DNA of 64,000 bases from an uncultured Lachnospiraceae bacterium (GCA_905209075.1 CAJLRL010000005.1:45928-109927), one strand, 5' to 3'. Counted from the first letter of the stretch, positions 54,892 through 63,540 are shown. Translations and numbers: made by a program. Notes: a model not told the origin generated them from the letters alone.

Positions 54892-56832
54892 TCAGTTCCA
54901 CCCAAGTTCACTCCGTATGACCTGACTTAGCTCATGTGGCGTCTTCGCCTCCCGAATTCTCTCTCTTACCACATTCTCATTAAGAAGCTTTGTAAAATCA
55001 TGAAAAAAAGCCTTGGTTGTATTCACACTCTCAAAATTTATCGCAAGCATAAATATCATATCCACCTGACGTTTTCCCCATTCTATCGGATTTTCAAGTC
55101 TTATCACCGCAATTTTCGGTTCCAGTACATGCTCTGGTTTTCCATGTGGAATTGCTATCCTGCAGCCAACCTCAGTAGACTCTACTTTTTCTCTTTCCAT
55201 GACATCCTTTATAAATTCGGCCTGGACACATCCGTTATCTATAAGCAGTTGGCCGGCTTTCTTTATTATGTCTTTTCTGTTACGTACTTTTTTCTCAAAC
55301 AGTATCATTTTATCCTCTATCATGTTTGAAAAGACACTTAATTCCGCGCTTTGCCCCGTCATTAGGGAAAAACATTTTTCTCTTATACGTTTTTCATCCC
55401 CAAAACTTACAAGTGGTGATATCTGCATGAACCTGATATCATCACACTCGAATGCTATCGTGCTCAATATAAGATCGCAGTCATACTCGAACGCCTCATT
55501 AATCTTATCTGAAGATAATATTCTCATGATATTGACATCCGGTATTTTATTTTCTATCTTTCCCGCTATTATATTTCCGGTTGCGAATCCCCCCGAACAT
55601 ACTAAAAGTGCTCTCACCGTCATGGGATTCCTGTGCAGCGCACCCCCGACCTGAAGTGCTATAAATGCTATTTCATCTTCGCTTGGCATAGACCAGGCAT
55701 ATTTCTCGTAAAATTTTGACACTGCAAAACATACTGTATACAGACTTCCGTAGGACTGTGTTATATCCTCCAGAAACGGATTATCTATCTCTATTCCATA
55801 TTTTGTCCTGAAAAGTGATCCGGGCATAAAACTTCTCATGCTATCGCCCAACAGGTCGTTGTCGATAAGATTTGCCGCAAGCAGATTTGAAAGATAGACT
55901 ATTATATCATCAGAAATGGACTCCGTATCGCTGTTTTGTGTTATAACACAGTTTTGTGCCTCTGCACACATAAATAAAATCGCAATATAATTTATCTCTG
56001 GAACCGACAATTTAAGCCCATTTGACGCTTCAAAATATTCCGCAGCCTTTTGTGCCATGCGGTGGTACTCATCCGGTATGTCTTCTGACGCAAATCTCCC
56101 ATCCAAAAGTTCCTTTCCAACGTCATATCTGAACAATCCTATGGAAATATATTCGACCAGCATTTGAAATGTATAGTCAGTAAATACTATATTTGTATCT
56201 GATTCAACATGATGTACTGCCCCTGCTGCCATCCTTAGATTTGCACTACGAAAATTGTTCGCTATTATTTCCGCTGCATCGTGACATAAGCGGTAATCCA
56301 CATCATTTATCACCTGTTTATCACTTATAGGTATCCTGCAGAAATGCCTAAGCGCCTTTCTGACATCAAATTCTTCACCTTTTGCATATATGCCATATCC
56401 TGCCATCTTATGTATTTCTATACCGAAGGTTTCCATTTCAGAACTCAGATCATTTATGTCATCCACGATCACATTTTTACTCACATTCAGTTCGTCTGAA
56501 AAAAGCGCATATGTGTATGTATCCCATCCACTGAGCAGAATATAGGCAATATAATTTTGTCTTTCCTTTTGTGTCAGAATGTGATGGTCTTTCCCGATCA
56601 TCTCCTGCGCCGCACAGATCTGTTCCTCAGAAAATTCCGGTTTTATTCCTTTTCCGGGTTTTCTATCGAGTTTCATGCCCTGTTCTTCACAAAAATCAGC
56701 CACTTCCTTAAGGTATGTCTTTACACTTCGTTCTGACATACCTGTAGAAGTGGCCAATGTTTTAGCTGTAACCGCATCATTATTATATGCAATTAGTTTT
56801 TCAAGTATTAATATTCCTTTTTCAGAAAGCAT
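54892..56832 (-). CDS. PRD-containing transcription regulator with EIIB- and EIIA-like domains (MtlR/LicR type)
   Basis: 646 residues: N-terminal helix-turn-helix (TLATSTGMSERSVKTYLKEV), two PRD domains (about 180-400), an EIIB-like domain with Cys in LLVCSGGFATGN (about 405-490) and a fructose-type EIIA domain (about 500-646) with His in IAIPHGKPEHV. Such proteins activate PTS operons according to phosphorylation by HPr and EII. No PTS transporter is encoded near, so the target is unknown; ptsHI lies 2 kb away but is a general gene. TAGGAG precedes the ATG. Confidence 0.9.
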   Translation of the reverse strand: MLSEKGILILEKLIAYNNDAVTAKTLATSTGMSERSVKTYLKEVADFCEEQGMKLDRKPGKGIKPEFSEEQICAAQEMIGKDHHILTQKERQNYIAYILLSGWDTYTYALFSDELNVSKNVIVDDINDLSSEMETFGIEIHKMAGYGIYAKGEEFDVRKALRHFCRIPISDKQVINDVDYRLCHDAAEIIANNFRSANLRMAAGAVHHVESDTNIVFTDYTFQMLVEYISIGLFRYDVGKELLDGRFASEDIPDEYHRMAQKAAEYFEASNGLKLSVPEINYIAILFMCAEAQNCVITQNSDTESISDDIIVYLSNLLAANLIDNDLLGDSMRSFMPGSLFRTKYGIEIDNPFLEDITQSYGSLYTVCFAVSKFYEKYAWSMPSEDEIAFIALQVGGALHRNPMTVRALLVCSGGFATGNIIAGKIENKIPDVNIMRILSSDKINEAFEYDCDLILSTIAFECDDIRFMQISPLVSFGDEKRIREKCFSLMTGQSAELSVFSNMIEDKMILFEKKVRNRKDIIKKAGQLLIDNGCVQAEFIKDVMEREKVESTEVGCRIAIPHGKPEHVLEPKIAVIRLENPIEWGKRQVDMIFMLAINFESVNTTKAFFHDFTKLLNENVVRERIREAKTPHELSQVIRSELGWN

Positions 56833-56879
56833 ACACTAATCTCCTATAAGAATCAGCCCATCCCTGATTTACTCCCAGA

Positions 56880-57533
56880 TCATCCGAGATAGTCTAATAA
56901 TTGCATAGGCTCATCTATCAGATCAGATGCTCCATGCTCAAGTAGAAATTCTTCATCACGGAATCCCCATTTTACAGAAATACATCTAAGACCTGCATTT
57001 TTTGCAGTAGCTATATCCACATCTGAATCTCCCACATAAAGTGCCTCATCCGGCTGCACTCCGAGTTCCTTCATGGCTTTAAGCGCAGTATCCGGAGCAG
57101 GTTTTCTTCTGACTCCTTCCATCTCGCCGATAGCAGCCATCATATAATTTTTGAAGTAAAGTTTATCAAGCTCTTTCACTGCAGAATCAATTTTATTTGA
57201 GACGATTGCCATTTTTATATTCTTCTTCTCAAGTGTCTCAAGTAAATCCATAATTCCCGGGTATGGTGATGTATTGTCATTACAGTGTTTGCCATAATAT
57301 TCTTTAAATATATCGAATGTCTTATCAAACTCAGGGTTGGAAAGTCCATCCGGAACTGCTCTCTCCATGAGCTTTCCGACTCCGTTTCCGACAAACCTTC
57401 TGACCTCATCCAATGTGCGGATTGGCATATTCTGCTGCTCTAAAGCGTAGTTTACAGCATTTTTTAAATCCTCGAGTGTGTACAATAATGTTCCGTCTAG
57501 GTCAAATATAACTGCTTTAATCTTATTACTCAT
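56880..57533 (-). CDS. HAD-family phosphatase (phosphoglycolate phosphatase-like)
   Basis: 217 residues with DxD motif FDLDGTLLYT, a helical cap, motif II (IVSNK), motif III lysine (RRKPAPD) and motif IV VGDSDVDIATAKNAG. Gph/PGP-like HADs act on phosphoglycolate or sugar phosphates; the substrate cannot be fixed from sequence. ATGGAGG precedes the ATG. 36 bases after the LTA-synthase-like gene. Confidence 0.9.
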   Translation of the reverse strand: MSNKIKAVIFDLDGTLLYTLEDLKNAVNYALEQQNMPIRTLDEVRRFVGNGVGKLMERAVPDGLSNPEFDKTFDIFKEYYGKHCNDNTSPYPGIMDLLETLEKKNIKMAIVSNKIDSAVKELDKLYFKNYMMAAIGEMEGVRRKPAPDTALKAMKELGVQPDEALYVGDSDVDIATAKNAGLRCISVKWGFRDEEFLLEHGASDLIDEPMQLLDYLG

Positions 57534-57568
57534 TTATTCCTCCATATTTTCTGCTTTTGTAACAAATA

Positions 57569-59506
57569 TTATTTTATGTAAGGGAAAAATAGTGAACTTT
57601 TATTTTTCTCATCAAACATAGAATTATATTGCAAAATATTATAATTCTTTATCCACTCTGCCTCTTCCCCTGATGCCTCATCGATATGTAAAAATCCACC
57701 CGCAGTTTTTGAATAATATCCACGCGAATTTATCGCCGGAACGACTTCCATCATATCAGCCAGAAACTGATTATATGCCGGAAGATCTATGTTTGCCCTC
57801 TCCAGAGTCATTGTTGACAGATAATTAAGACTTGTTATATCAACTGTCTTTGCCTCTGTCTCATAGTTAGTCCAGATATAGAACGGAACAGTATATAATT
57901 TTTCTATTTCATCTTCAGAAAGTCCTGATGTTCCTTTTCCATTGATAAGTTTTATAAATTCGCTGTATAATCCGGGCTGGTGGTCACCAAAGAATACTAT
58001 TTCAACCGGATCATCCACATTCTGGAAATATGTTATCAGATTCTTAAACGCTTTATCACTCTCATGGATAAGAGAAAGATACTGGTTTCCGTCTGTATAT
58101 GAATCCCCTAATTTGTATACTTCCTGATCAAAATTATCATAACGTGTTCCATATCCACCATGGTTCTGCATGGTTATACCCATTATATATAATTTTTCAT
58201 TATTTTTTCTATTCTCATAGCGGTCAATTATTCCATCGTAAAGTTCCTGATCCGTTATGTATTCACGCAGGATGTTTGTCTCGTCAAAATCATCCATGAA
58301 ATGTGTTTCATCAAATCCAAGCTTCGGATAAACCTTATTACGGCTCCAGCCGGTTGAATAGTAAGGATGCATTCCAACGCACGTATATCCGTTATTCTTA
58401 AGCGTTGAAACTATGGATGTCGGCTGGTCATCTATATACTGCTGATATACAACAGATCCCTCCGGTAAAAATGCCATTGAATTTCCTGTCATATATTCCC
58501 ATTCCGAGTTCGGCGTCTTCGCACCGTACACTGATGAAAGTGCATATCCGCGTATTGTATTCTGTCGAAGTGAATCCATGAAAGGTGTAACAGGCTGGTT
58601 CGTCTCAAGATTACCAAGCACCGACAGATCTGAAAACGATTCATTCATTATCACTATGATAGTCGGATCTTTTGCATCTGATTCCGATTTAGATGAATCC
58701 GCTTCTGTATAATTCTTCTCAAGTTTTTTTACCGCACCGGCACTGTAATCATCGGGTTCTGAAATAAAACTGTCTCTGATCCCGAGTACAAAATTTAAAA
58801 GATATCCGTTTCTGTATGTTCCTTTTTTCTCCCATGTCTCTGTATTTAAATCTACAGAATTAAGGGCGACAAATAATCCACATATTACAGCCAGCATAAC
58901 CGATATTATTCTGGTTCCGATGGTTGATTCTATGTCTATCTTTATACGTCTTGCAAGAAGCACATATAATATCAGTGCCATGACCACATAGACATTCTTC
59001 TGGCTTATCGAGAAGCTATACTTCGTAACCACCGAAAGTCCTGTCCCGGCAGATTTTAAATCTGCATATGTAAACTCGTTTCCTCTGAATTCGTAAACAA
59101 AATAATCTACATGTGCAAAAACCACTAAAAATATAGACGCTATGGTACATGTCAGTGATACATTATTACATACCGCATGTATTATGAGAAATACTGCCAG
59201 CGCCAGCACAAAATTTACTATATAAATGAAATCAGTAGTTTTCGGAAAATCTTCTGCATCGAGCAGCAGATACTGTATCGAAAATACAGATAGCGCCGCA
59301 CCACCTATATACAAGACAACCGTCCATAATAAATCAAGTTTTTCCGGAAGCTTAAGCTTTAACATAATAAGCGGATACAGCACCAGACCAAACAGCAGAA
59401 CCACCCACCACTTTGCTCCTGCAAAATATGAGGCAGCGATCATGATCAGATAAATAACTGCAAAAATTATATTTTTCTTTTTTTCAATTTCTAAAGATAC
59501 TTTCAT
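57569..59506 (-). CDS. LTA synthase family membrane phosphotransferase
   Basis: 645 residues: five N-terminal membrane segments (to about 220) and an extracellular sulfatase-fold domain with metal-site NESFSDL, the nucleophile Thr in AKTPNSEWE and GDHQPGLYSEF. LtaS-type enzymes transfer glycerol phosphate from phosphatidylglycerol to a polymer or glycolipid at the cell surface. Relatives may modify other wall glycans. Its ATG overlaps the stop of the upstream dehydrogenase gene (TAATG), implying coupling. Confidence 0.9.
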   Translation of the reverse strand: MKVSLEIEKKKNIIFAVIYLIMIAASYFAGAKWWVVLLFGLVLYPLIMLKLKLPEKLDLLWTVVLYIGGAALSVFSIQYLLLDAEDFPKTTDFIYIVNFVLALAVFLIIHAVCNNVSLTCTIASIFLVVFAHVDYFVYEFRGNEFTYADLKSAGTGLSVVTKYSFSISQKNVYVVMALILYVLLARRIKIDIESTIGTRIISVMLAVICGLFVALNSVDLNTETWEKKGTYRNGYLLNFVLGIRDSFISEPDDYSAGAVKKLEKNYTEADSSKSESDAKDPTIIVIMNESFSDLSVLGNLETNQPVTPFMDSLRQNTIRGYALSSVYGAKTPNSEWEYMTGNSMAFLPEGSVVYQQYIDDQPTSIVSTLKNNGYTCVGMHPYYSTGWSRNKVYPKLGFDETHFMDDFDETNILREYITDQELYDGIIDRYENRKNNEKLYIMGITMQNHGGYGTRYDNFDQEVYKLGDSYTDGNQYLSLIHESDKAFKNLITYFQNVDDPVEIVFFGDHQPGLYSEFIKLINGKGTSGLSEDEIEKLYTVPFYIWTNYETEAKTVDITSLNYLSTMTLERANIDLPAYNQFLADMMEVVPAINSRGYYSKTAGGFLHIDEASGEEAEWIKNYNILQYNSMFDEKNKSSLFFPYIK

Positions 59507-60444
59507 TACTTAATACCGGCCCATTCCTTGATTTGTCCCAAAATTATTTCCATAAGCCGCGTCCTCGCCTCTATACTTGCCCATGCTATATGAGGAGTAA
59601 TGATAAGCTTTTCTGAATCCTTTATTTTTCTAAGAGGATTTTCAATACTCATCGGTTCAACATCCAGCACATCAAGTCCTGCTGCCATTATCTCATCATT
59701 AATGATCGCATCTGTAAGAGCCTGTTCATCGACGTTCGGTCCTCTGCCAAGATTTAAGAATATAGCCGACTTTTTCATCTTCTTAAAGGCACTTTCATTC
59801 ATGAGATGTCTTGTGTTATCGTTTAGCGGAGCATGCACTGACACAATATCTGACTGTGTCAGCAGCGTATCAAGATCCACTCTCTCATATCCCGGCTGAT
59901 AATTTTTCCCTGAAGCAGAAAAATATATCACATGGCATCCGAACATCTTTGCTATATCTGCCACTCTCTTTCCTATATTTCCAAGTCCGATTATTCCCCA
60001 TGTCTTACCATTTATCTCATGAAAAACATGGTCAAAATGAGTAAATGAGGTATCCCCGATGTATTTTTCAGATTTTACATAATCATCATAATATCTTAGC
60101 TTTTCAAGCAGATAAAACAACAGGGCAAATGTATGCTGTGCAACCGTTTCTGTAGAATATCCTGCAACATTGCGCCACTCTATCCCTCTCTTTTCGAGGT
60201 ATTCTTTGTCCAGATTATTTGTACCTGTAGCCGTGACGCATACAAGCTTCAAGTGGTCTGCAAGCCCTATAGATCTTTCGTTTATCTCAACCTTATTAAG
60301 AATTATCACATCCGCATCCTTCGTGCGCTCTAATGCTTCTTCTGTTGTCGAAAAATCATATTTAACAACCTCGCCAAGCTTATCGAAACCCGATAGATCG
60401 ATATCCTCTCCTATAGTTTTAACATCTAAAAATACTATCTTCAT
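59506..60444 (-). CDS. D-isomer-specific 2-hydroxyacid dehydrogenase
   Basis: 312 residues: NAD-binding motif GLGNIGKRVADIA, and catalytic Arg in LGRGPNVDE, Glu in DVLDVEPMS and His in ITPHIAWAS. It reduces a 2-oxoacid; glycerate/hydroxypyruvate reductase is the closest impression, but substrate is not certain. First gene of a three-gene unit with the LTA-synthase-like and HAD genes. Confidence 0.9.
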   Translation of the reverse strand: MKIVFLDVKTIGEDIDLSGFDKLGEVVKYDFSTTEEALERTKDADVIILNKVEINERSIGLADHLKLVCVTATGTNNLDKEYLEKRGIEWRNVAGYSTETVAQHTFALLFYLLEKLRYYDDYVKSEKYIGDTSFTHFDHVFHEINGKTWGIIGLGNIGKRVADIAKMFGCHVIYFSASGKNYQPGYERVDLDTLLTQSDIVSVHAPLNDNTRHLMNESAFKKMKKSAIFLNLGRGPNVDEQALTDAIINDEIMAAGLDVLDVEPMSIENPLRKIKDSEKLIITPHIAWASIEARTRLMEIILGQIKEWAGIK

Positions 60445-60505
60445 ACATTTGTCCTGCCTAAAATAAATTTATAAATTAATTCCCAGCATTAACATTTTCA
60501 ACTAA

Positions 60506-61549
60506 TTATCTGACAGCGAAACGATATACTGTCTTTGAATTATATTCTTCTCCTGCCTTTGTGATAGGAGTAGTAAAATTCGGTTCATTAATAGAGTTTG
60601 GATAAAACTGTGTCTCAAGGCAGAATGCACCTCGATCTTCATATTCATATCCGTCTTTTCCTACCTGTCCACCAATAAAGTTTGCTGTGTAAAGCTGGAT
60701 TCCAATATTATCTGTAAGCACCTCCATGCAGATTCCACTCTCAGGAGAATATACGTCTGCTACTTTTTCTATACCTTCCACAGTTTTATCTATTGCAAAA
60801 TTGTGGTCATATCCATGACCATATCCAAGCTGTACGTCATCAGCCTCTATATCCTGTCCAATAGGCTTTGCCTGCCTAAAATCAAATGGTGTTCCCTCAA
60901 CCGGTGCAATCTCACCTGTAGGTATTGCTTTTGCACTCTTAACAGGTGTGTAGTGTGATGCATTGATCTGTAATATCTGACTGTATACCTTGCCGGACTT
61001 ATGTCCATTGAGATTAAAATAGCTATGGTTTGTCATATTAAATGTAGTTGTCTTGTCAGCCTTTGCATTGTAAGAAATTGCAAGCTCGTTGTCCTCTGTG
61101 ACAGTATATGTAACATTCATAACTGCATTTCCAGGATATCCCTGCTCCAAATCCTTGTCCTCTATAGTAAAAGTAATCTCGTTATCCTTGTACTCTTTTA
61201 CATTCCAGACTCTTCCTGAAGTGCCATGTGAACCACTATGTAAATTATTCTCATTATCATTTGCTTCAAGAACATATTCTGTACCGTCAATATTTATCTT
61301 TGCATCTGAAATTCTGTTAGCATAGCGGCCTACTGTCGCTCCAAAATAGCATGTTTCTTTTTCATAAACTGATACATCATCGTATCCAAGCACAACATCT
61401 CTTTTATTTCCATCTTTATCGTTTACAAAAATAGAGACCACTGTTGCTCCAAAATCAGTTACGAGAACTTTCATTCCTTTATCGTTTGTAATCTCATATA
61501 GTGAGACCTCTTCTCCCGTATGTGTTTTTCCAAAACTGGTCTTGTTCAT
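60506..61549 (-). CDS. galM: Galactose mutarotase (aldose 1-epimerase)
   Basis: 347 residues. Catalytic His in NMTNHSYFNLNG and Glu in CLETQFYPNS, with GRYANRIS near residue 80. Interconverts alpha and beta anomers of galactose or glucose. GGAGG precedes the ATG. No other Leloir genes are adjacent, though galactose could come from the GH53 activity encoded at 19 kb. Confidence 0.94.
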   Translation of the reverse strand: MNKTSFGKTHTGEEVSLYEITNDKGMKVLVTDFGATVVSIFVNDKDGNKRDVVLGYDDVSVYEKETCYFGATVGRYANRISDAKINIDGTEYVLEANDNENNLHSGSHGTSGRVWNVKEYKDNEITFTIEDKDLEQGYPGNAVMNVTYTVTEDNELAISYNAKADKTTTFNMTNHSYFNLNGHKSGKVYSQILQINASHYTPVKSAKAIPTGEIAPVEGTPFDFRQAKPIGQDIEADDVQLGYGHGYDHNFAIDKTVEGIEKVADVYSPESGICMEVLTDNIGIQLYTANFIGGQVGKDGYEYEDRGAFCLETQFYPNSINEPNFTTPITKAGEEYNSKTVYRFAVR

Positions 61550-61628
61550 TCCCCAATCCTCCGTTTGTCTTTTTTCTTTATTGATTACATCTCAATTTCT
61601 TATATTTTACTTCTTTTATCATTGTAAG

Positions 61629-61656
61629 TAAACTTTTTAATGCAATTTACCGATAA
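61629..61656 (+). promoter_or_regulatory. Sigma-28 (FliA/SigD)-type promoter
   Basis: TAAA, 16 bases, ACCGATAA: one base from the flagellar consensus TAAA-N15-GCCGATAA. It ends 38 bases before the start of the gene at 61694. Confidence 0.7.
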
Positions 61657-61693
61657 AAATATTATAAACTATTAAAGCAAAGGTGGAATTATT

Positions 61694-62248
61694 ATGAGTA
61701 CCCGTGTGAGTTCCGGAACAAGTCTTACATCAACATATTTTATGCGCAGTTTTTATTCTAACAACAGAAGTCTTATAAAATCATCAAACCGTAATGAATG
61801 CTCCAATTCACAGCTTTCATACGAGGATTCGCTTGCTCTTCACCGAGCCGTAAAAAAATTAAAGACTTATGATTTTTCTTCGGAAAATACTGGAAATTTA
61901 TATGGTACTGTCAAAGCTTTCGCAGACACCTATAATAATACATACAAATCTGCTTCTAAAAGCTCATCAAACTCGATGAACAGATATTCCAAGCAGTTAA
62001 AACATCTGGTGAAAAAATACTCTGAGCAGTTTTCTGATGTCGGCATTACTATGAACAATGATGGAACTCTTAAGGTGAATGAGAATCTTCTGAAAAATGC
62101 AGATTCTGATGATCTGGAAAATGCATTCGGTAAAGATGCCGGTTTTACATCATCTCTATATAGTATCTCACGAAGGATGAGCAATACCTCTTATGATGAT
62201 TATTTCACATCACTCTCAAAAGGACAAAATATAAATGTAGGTGTGTAA
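61694..62248 (+). CDS. Small FliD-like (flagellar cap-related) protein
   Basis: 184 residues, Ser/Asn-rich, without signal peptide. The segment FSDVGITMNNDGTLKVNENL followed by LKNADSDDLENAFG matches the C-terminal motif of the flagellar cap protein FliD (GI-x-DGTL-x-D-x-L, then LF/AF). About 65-110 is helical. The sigma-28-type promoter supports expression with motility genes. It lacks most of FliD, so it may be a small paralog or an accessory secreted by the flagellar export route. AAAGGTGG precedes the ATG; a terminator follows. Confidence 0.7.
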   Translation: MSTRVSSGTSLTSTYFMRSFYSNNRSLIKSSNRNECSNSQLSYEDSLALHRAVKKLKTYDFSSENTGNLYGTVKAFADTYNNTYKSASKSSSNSMNRYSKQLKHLVKKYSEQFSDVGITMNNDGTLKVNENLLKNADSDDLENAFGKDAGFTSSLYSISRRMSNTSYDDYFTSLSKGQNINVGV

Positions 62249-62264
62249 ATTACTTCTTGATTTT

Positions 62265-62302
62265 AAAAGTGCTGAGGCAGGTTTATCTGCATCAGCACTT
62301 TT
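62265..62302 (+). terminator. Intrinsic terminator of the FliD-like gene
   Basis: AAAAGTGCTGA and TCAGCACTTTT pair perfectly over a 16-base loop, 17 bases after the stop codon. Confidence 0.88.
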
Positions 62303-62312
62303 AATTATGTAA

Positions 62313-62405
62313 ATAAAAAGACAGCCTTTCGATCTGCTGTCTTTTTAGGAGAAGGTATTTTACTATGGGGATAGTAAAAAATATATAATGTATTGGGGGG
62401 TTTTT
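62313..62405 (-). ncRNA. Putative C-rich small RNA, copy 1
   Basis: Read on the minus strand from just after a TATAAT box: a 5' part with AAAAACCCCCC, a hairpin TTTTACTAT-CCCC-ATAGTAAAA with C4 loop, a single-stranded CCTTCTCCT and a terminator AAAGACAGC...GCTGTCTTTTT. No reading frame of note is present. The three C-rich motifs are complementary to Shine-Dalgarno sequences. Two further copies are almost identical over this span but differ outside it. Confidence 0.75.
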
Positions 62406-62411
62406 ACAGTT

Positions 62412-62458
62412 ATTATAATATCATGCCTCCCCCTTAAAGTGTTGACAAACTTGCACAA
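62412..62458 (-). promoter_or_regulatory. Promoter and direct-repeat box of small RNA copy 1
   Basis: TATAAT at 62412-62417, weak -35 ACTTTA 17 bases upstream, and upstream repeats TTGTCAA (62442) and TTGTGCA (62452) with a ten-base period touching the -35. A weak -35 with adjacent direct repeats suggests an activator. Confidence 0.65.
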
Positions 62459-62494
62459 GTTTTCGTTTCTTTTTTGTGCATTTTTACTAATCTA

Positions 62495-62596
62495 TTAATT
62501 ATTCGCCACTTTAACAGAATATAAAAATACAACATGTCCATTATATTTTCCAGTTACTCTGCCAACTCCATTTGGAGTAATCTGATAAGAAAAAGA
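62495..62596 (-). pseudogene. C-terminal remnant of an unidentified gene
   Basis: A 33-codon open stretch (contains SYQITPNGVGRVTGKYNG and ends VKVANN) closes with TAA TAG and has a stop just upstream and no start codon. It reads like the end of a beta-rich secreted domain. It lies between small RNA copies 1 and 2, in the place that corresponds to the secreted repeat protein between copies 2 and 3. Confidence 0.4.
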
Positions 62597-62620
62597 TTAT
62601 TGATAATTATTTATACAAAA

Positions 62621-62712
62621 TAAAAAAGACAGCCTTTCGATCCGCTGTCTTTTAGGAGAAGGTATTTTACTATGGGGATAGTAAAATATATATAATGTAT
62701 TGGGGGGTTTTT
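62621..62712 (-). ncRNA. Putative C-rich small RNA, copy 2
   Basis: Same layout as copy 1: CCCCCC, C4-loop hairpin, CCTTCTCCT, terminator. Differences are few (for example two fewer T before the hairpin and GCGGATC instead of GCAGATC in the terminator loop). Confidence 0.75.
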
Positions 62713-62718
62713 ACGGTT

Positions 62719-62765
62719 ATTATAATATCATCTTGTCCACTTCAAGTGTGCACAAATATGCACAA
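62719..62765 (-). promoter_or_regulatory. Promoter and direct-repeat box of small RNA copy 2
   Basis: TATAAT at 62719-62724, ACTTGA 17 bases upstream, and TTGTGCA at 62749 and 62759 with ten-base period. Confidence 0.65.
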
Positions 62766-62834
62766 TTTTTCGATTATTTTTTGTATATGTTGTGCAACAG
62801 GTTACACAATAGTCATATCTTTATAACAGTTCGT

Positions 62835-63194
62835 TTACATTTTAAACCACCATATGCCATTATATTTACAAAGTGTTTTTGCAGAAAAATCTACTTTACC
62901 ATTCTTTACAAACCACCAGCTTCCATTATATTTGCACAATGTAGTCTTTCCGAAATTGATCTTTCCATTTTCTACATACCACCATGAACCATTGTATTTC
63001 ACAAGTGTTGTTTTATTTACTGCTATCTTACCATTCTCATAGTAATTCCATGCATTTTCCTCATGGTATAGTCCGCTCTTTCCTTCAGCCGCCATTACAG
63101 TTGATGTTCCGGTTAAATTACATACCGCAAAAGCTGCAAATAAAACTAATCCAAAGCAAAATGAACTTAATATCAACTTTCTTATTTTTTCCAT
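62835..63194 (-). CDS. Small secreted protein with W-W repeats (cell-wall-binding-like)
   Basis: 119 residues: signal peptide (about 1-35, ending MAAEG) and three repeats of about 22 residues built on KYNGSWWYVENGKINFGKTT. Such aromatic repeats are common at the ends of secreted clostridial proteins and resemble choline/glucan-binding repeats, so wall or glycan binding is likely. The protein has no catalytic domain, so it may be a stand-alone binding module. The Shine-Dalgarno is weak (AAGAG). Flanked by small RNA copies 2 and 3. Confidence 0.75.
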   Translation of the reverse strand: MEKIRKLILSSFCFGLVLFAAFAVCNLTGTSTVMAAEGKSGLYHEENAWNYYENGKIAVNKTTLVKYNGSWWYVENGKINFGKTTLCKYNGSWWFVKNGKVDFSAKTLCKYNGIWWFKM

Positions 63195-63290
63195 AAAACT
63201 CTTATTAACTATTTGCTAAAATAAATTGATACAAATATATGGTACTATTTTCCTCTTGAAAGTCAAATTGTTTTTCTTTATTTTTATACA

Positions 63291-63384
63291 ATAAAAAAGA
63301 CAGCCTTTCGATCCGCTGTCTTTTTAGGAGAAGGTATTTTACTATGGGGATAGTAAAAAATATATAATGTATTGGGGGGTTTTT
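63291..63384 (-). ncRNA. Putative C-rich small RNA, copy 3
   Basis: Same layout as copies 1 and 2: CCCCCC, hairpin TTTTACTAT-CCCC-ATAGTAAAA, CCTTCTCCT, and terminator GACAGCGGATCGAAAGGCTGTC with six T. It lies about 95 bases upstream of the secreted repeat protein on the same strand, but its terminator should separate them. Confidence 0.75.
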
Positions 63385-63390
63385 ACAATT

Positions 63391-63437
63391 ATTATAGTAT
63401 CATCTTGTCCCATTTAAGTGTGCACAAACATGCACAA
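63391..63437 (-). promoter_or_regulatory. Promoter and direct-repeat box of small RNA copy 3
   Basis: TATAAT at 63391-63396, ACTTAA 17 bases upstream, TTGTGCA at 63421 and 63431 (ten-base period), with an inverted TGCACAA further upstream near 63453. Confidence 0.65.
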
Positions 63438-63540
63438 ATTTTCGAATATTTTTTGTGCATGTTTGCTAGTGTCCATTTATAATACTGTTTTGAGGGAGTA
63501 ATTTCCCGCTTCTTCCCATTAAATAAATTCTTTAAAAAAC

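Noticed and set aside
62340..62400. Mini-gene on the plus strand of the small RNA repeats (AGGAGAAGG, then ATG and six codons)
   Set aside because: Only seven codons, spacing of the Shine-Dalgarno is long and the minus-strand reading explains the promoter, hairpins and terminator better.
62442..62458. CRISPR-like array formed by the repeated small RNA segments
   Set aside because: Only three long copies with unequal spacing, and no short regular repeat-spacer pattern or cas gene.
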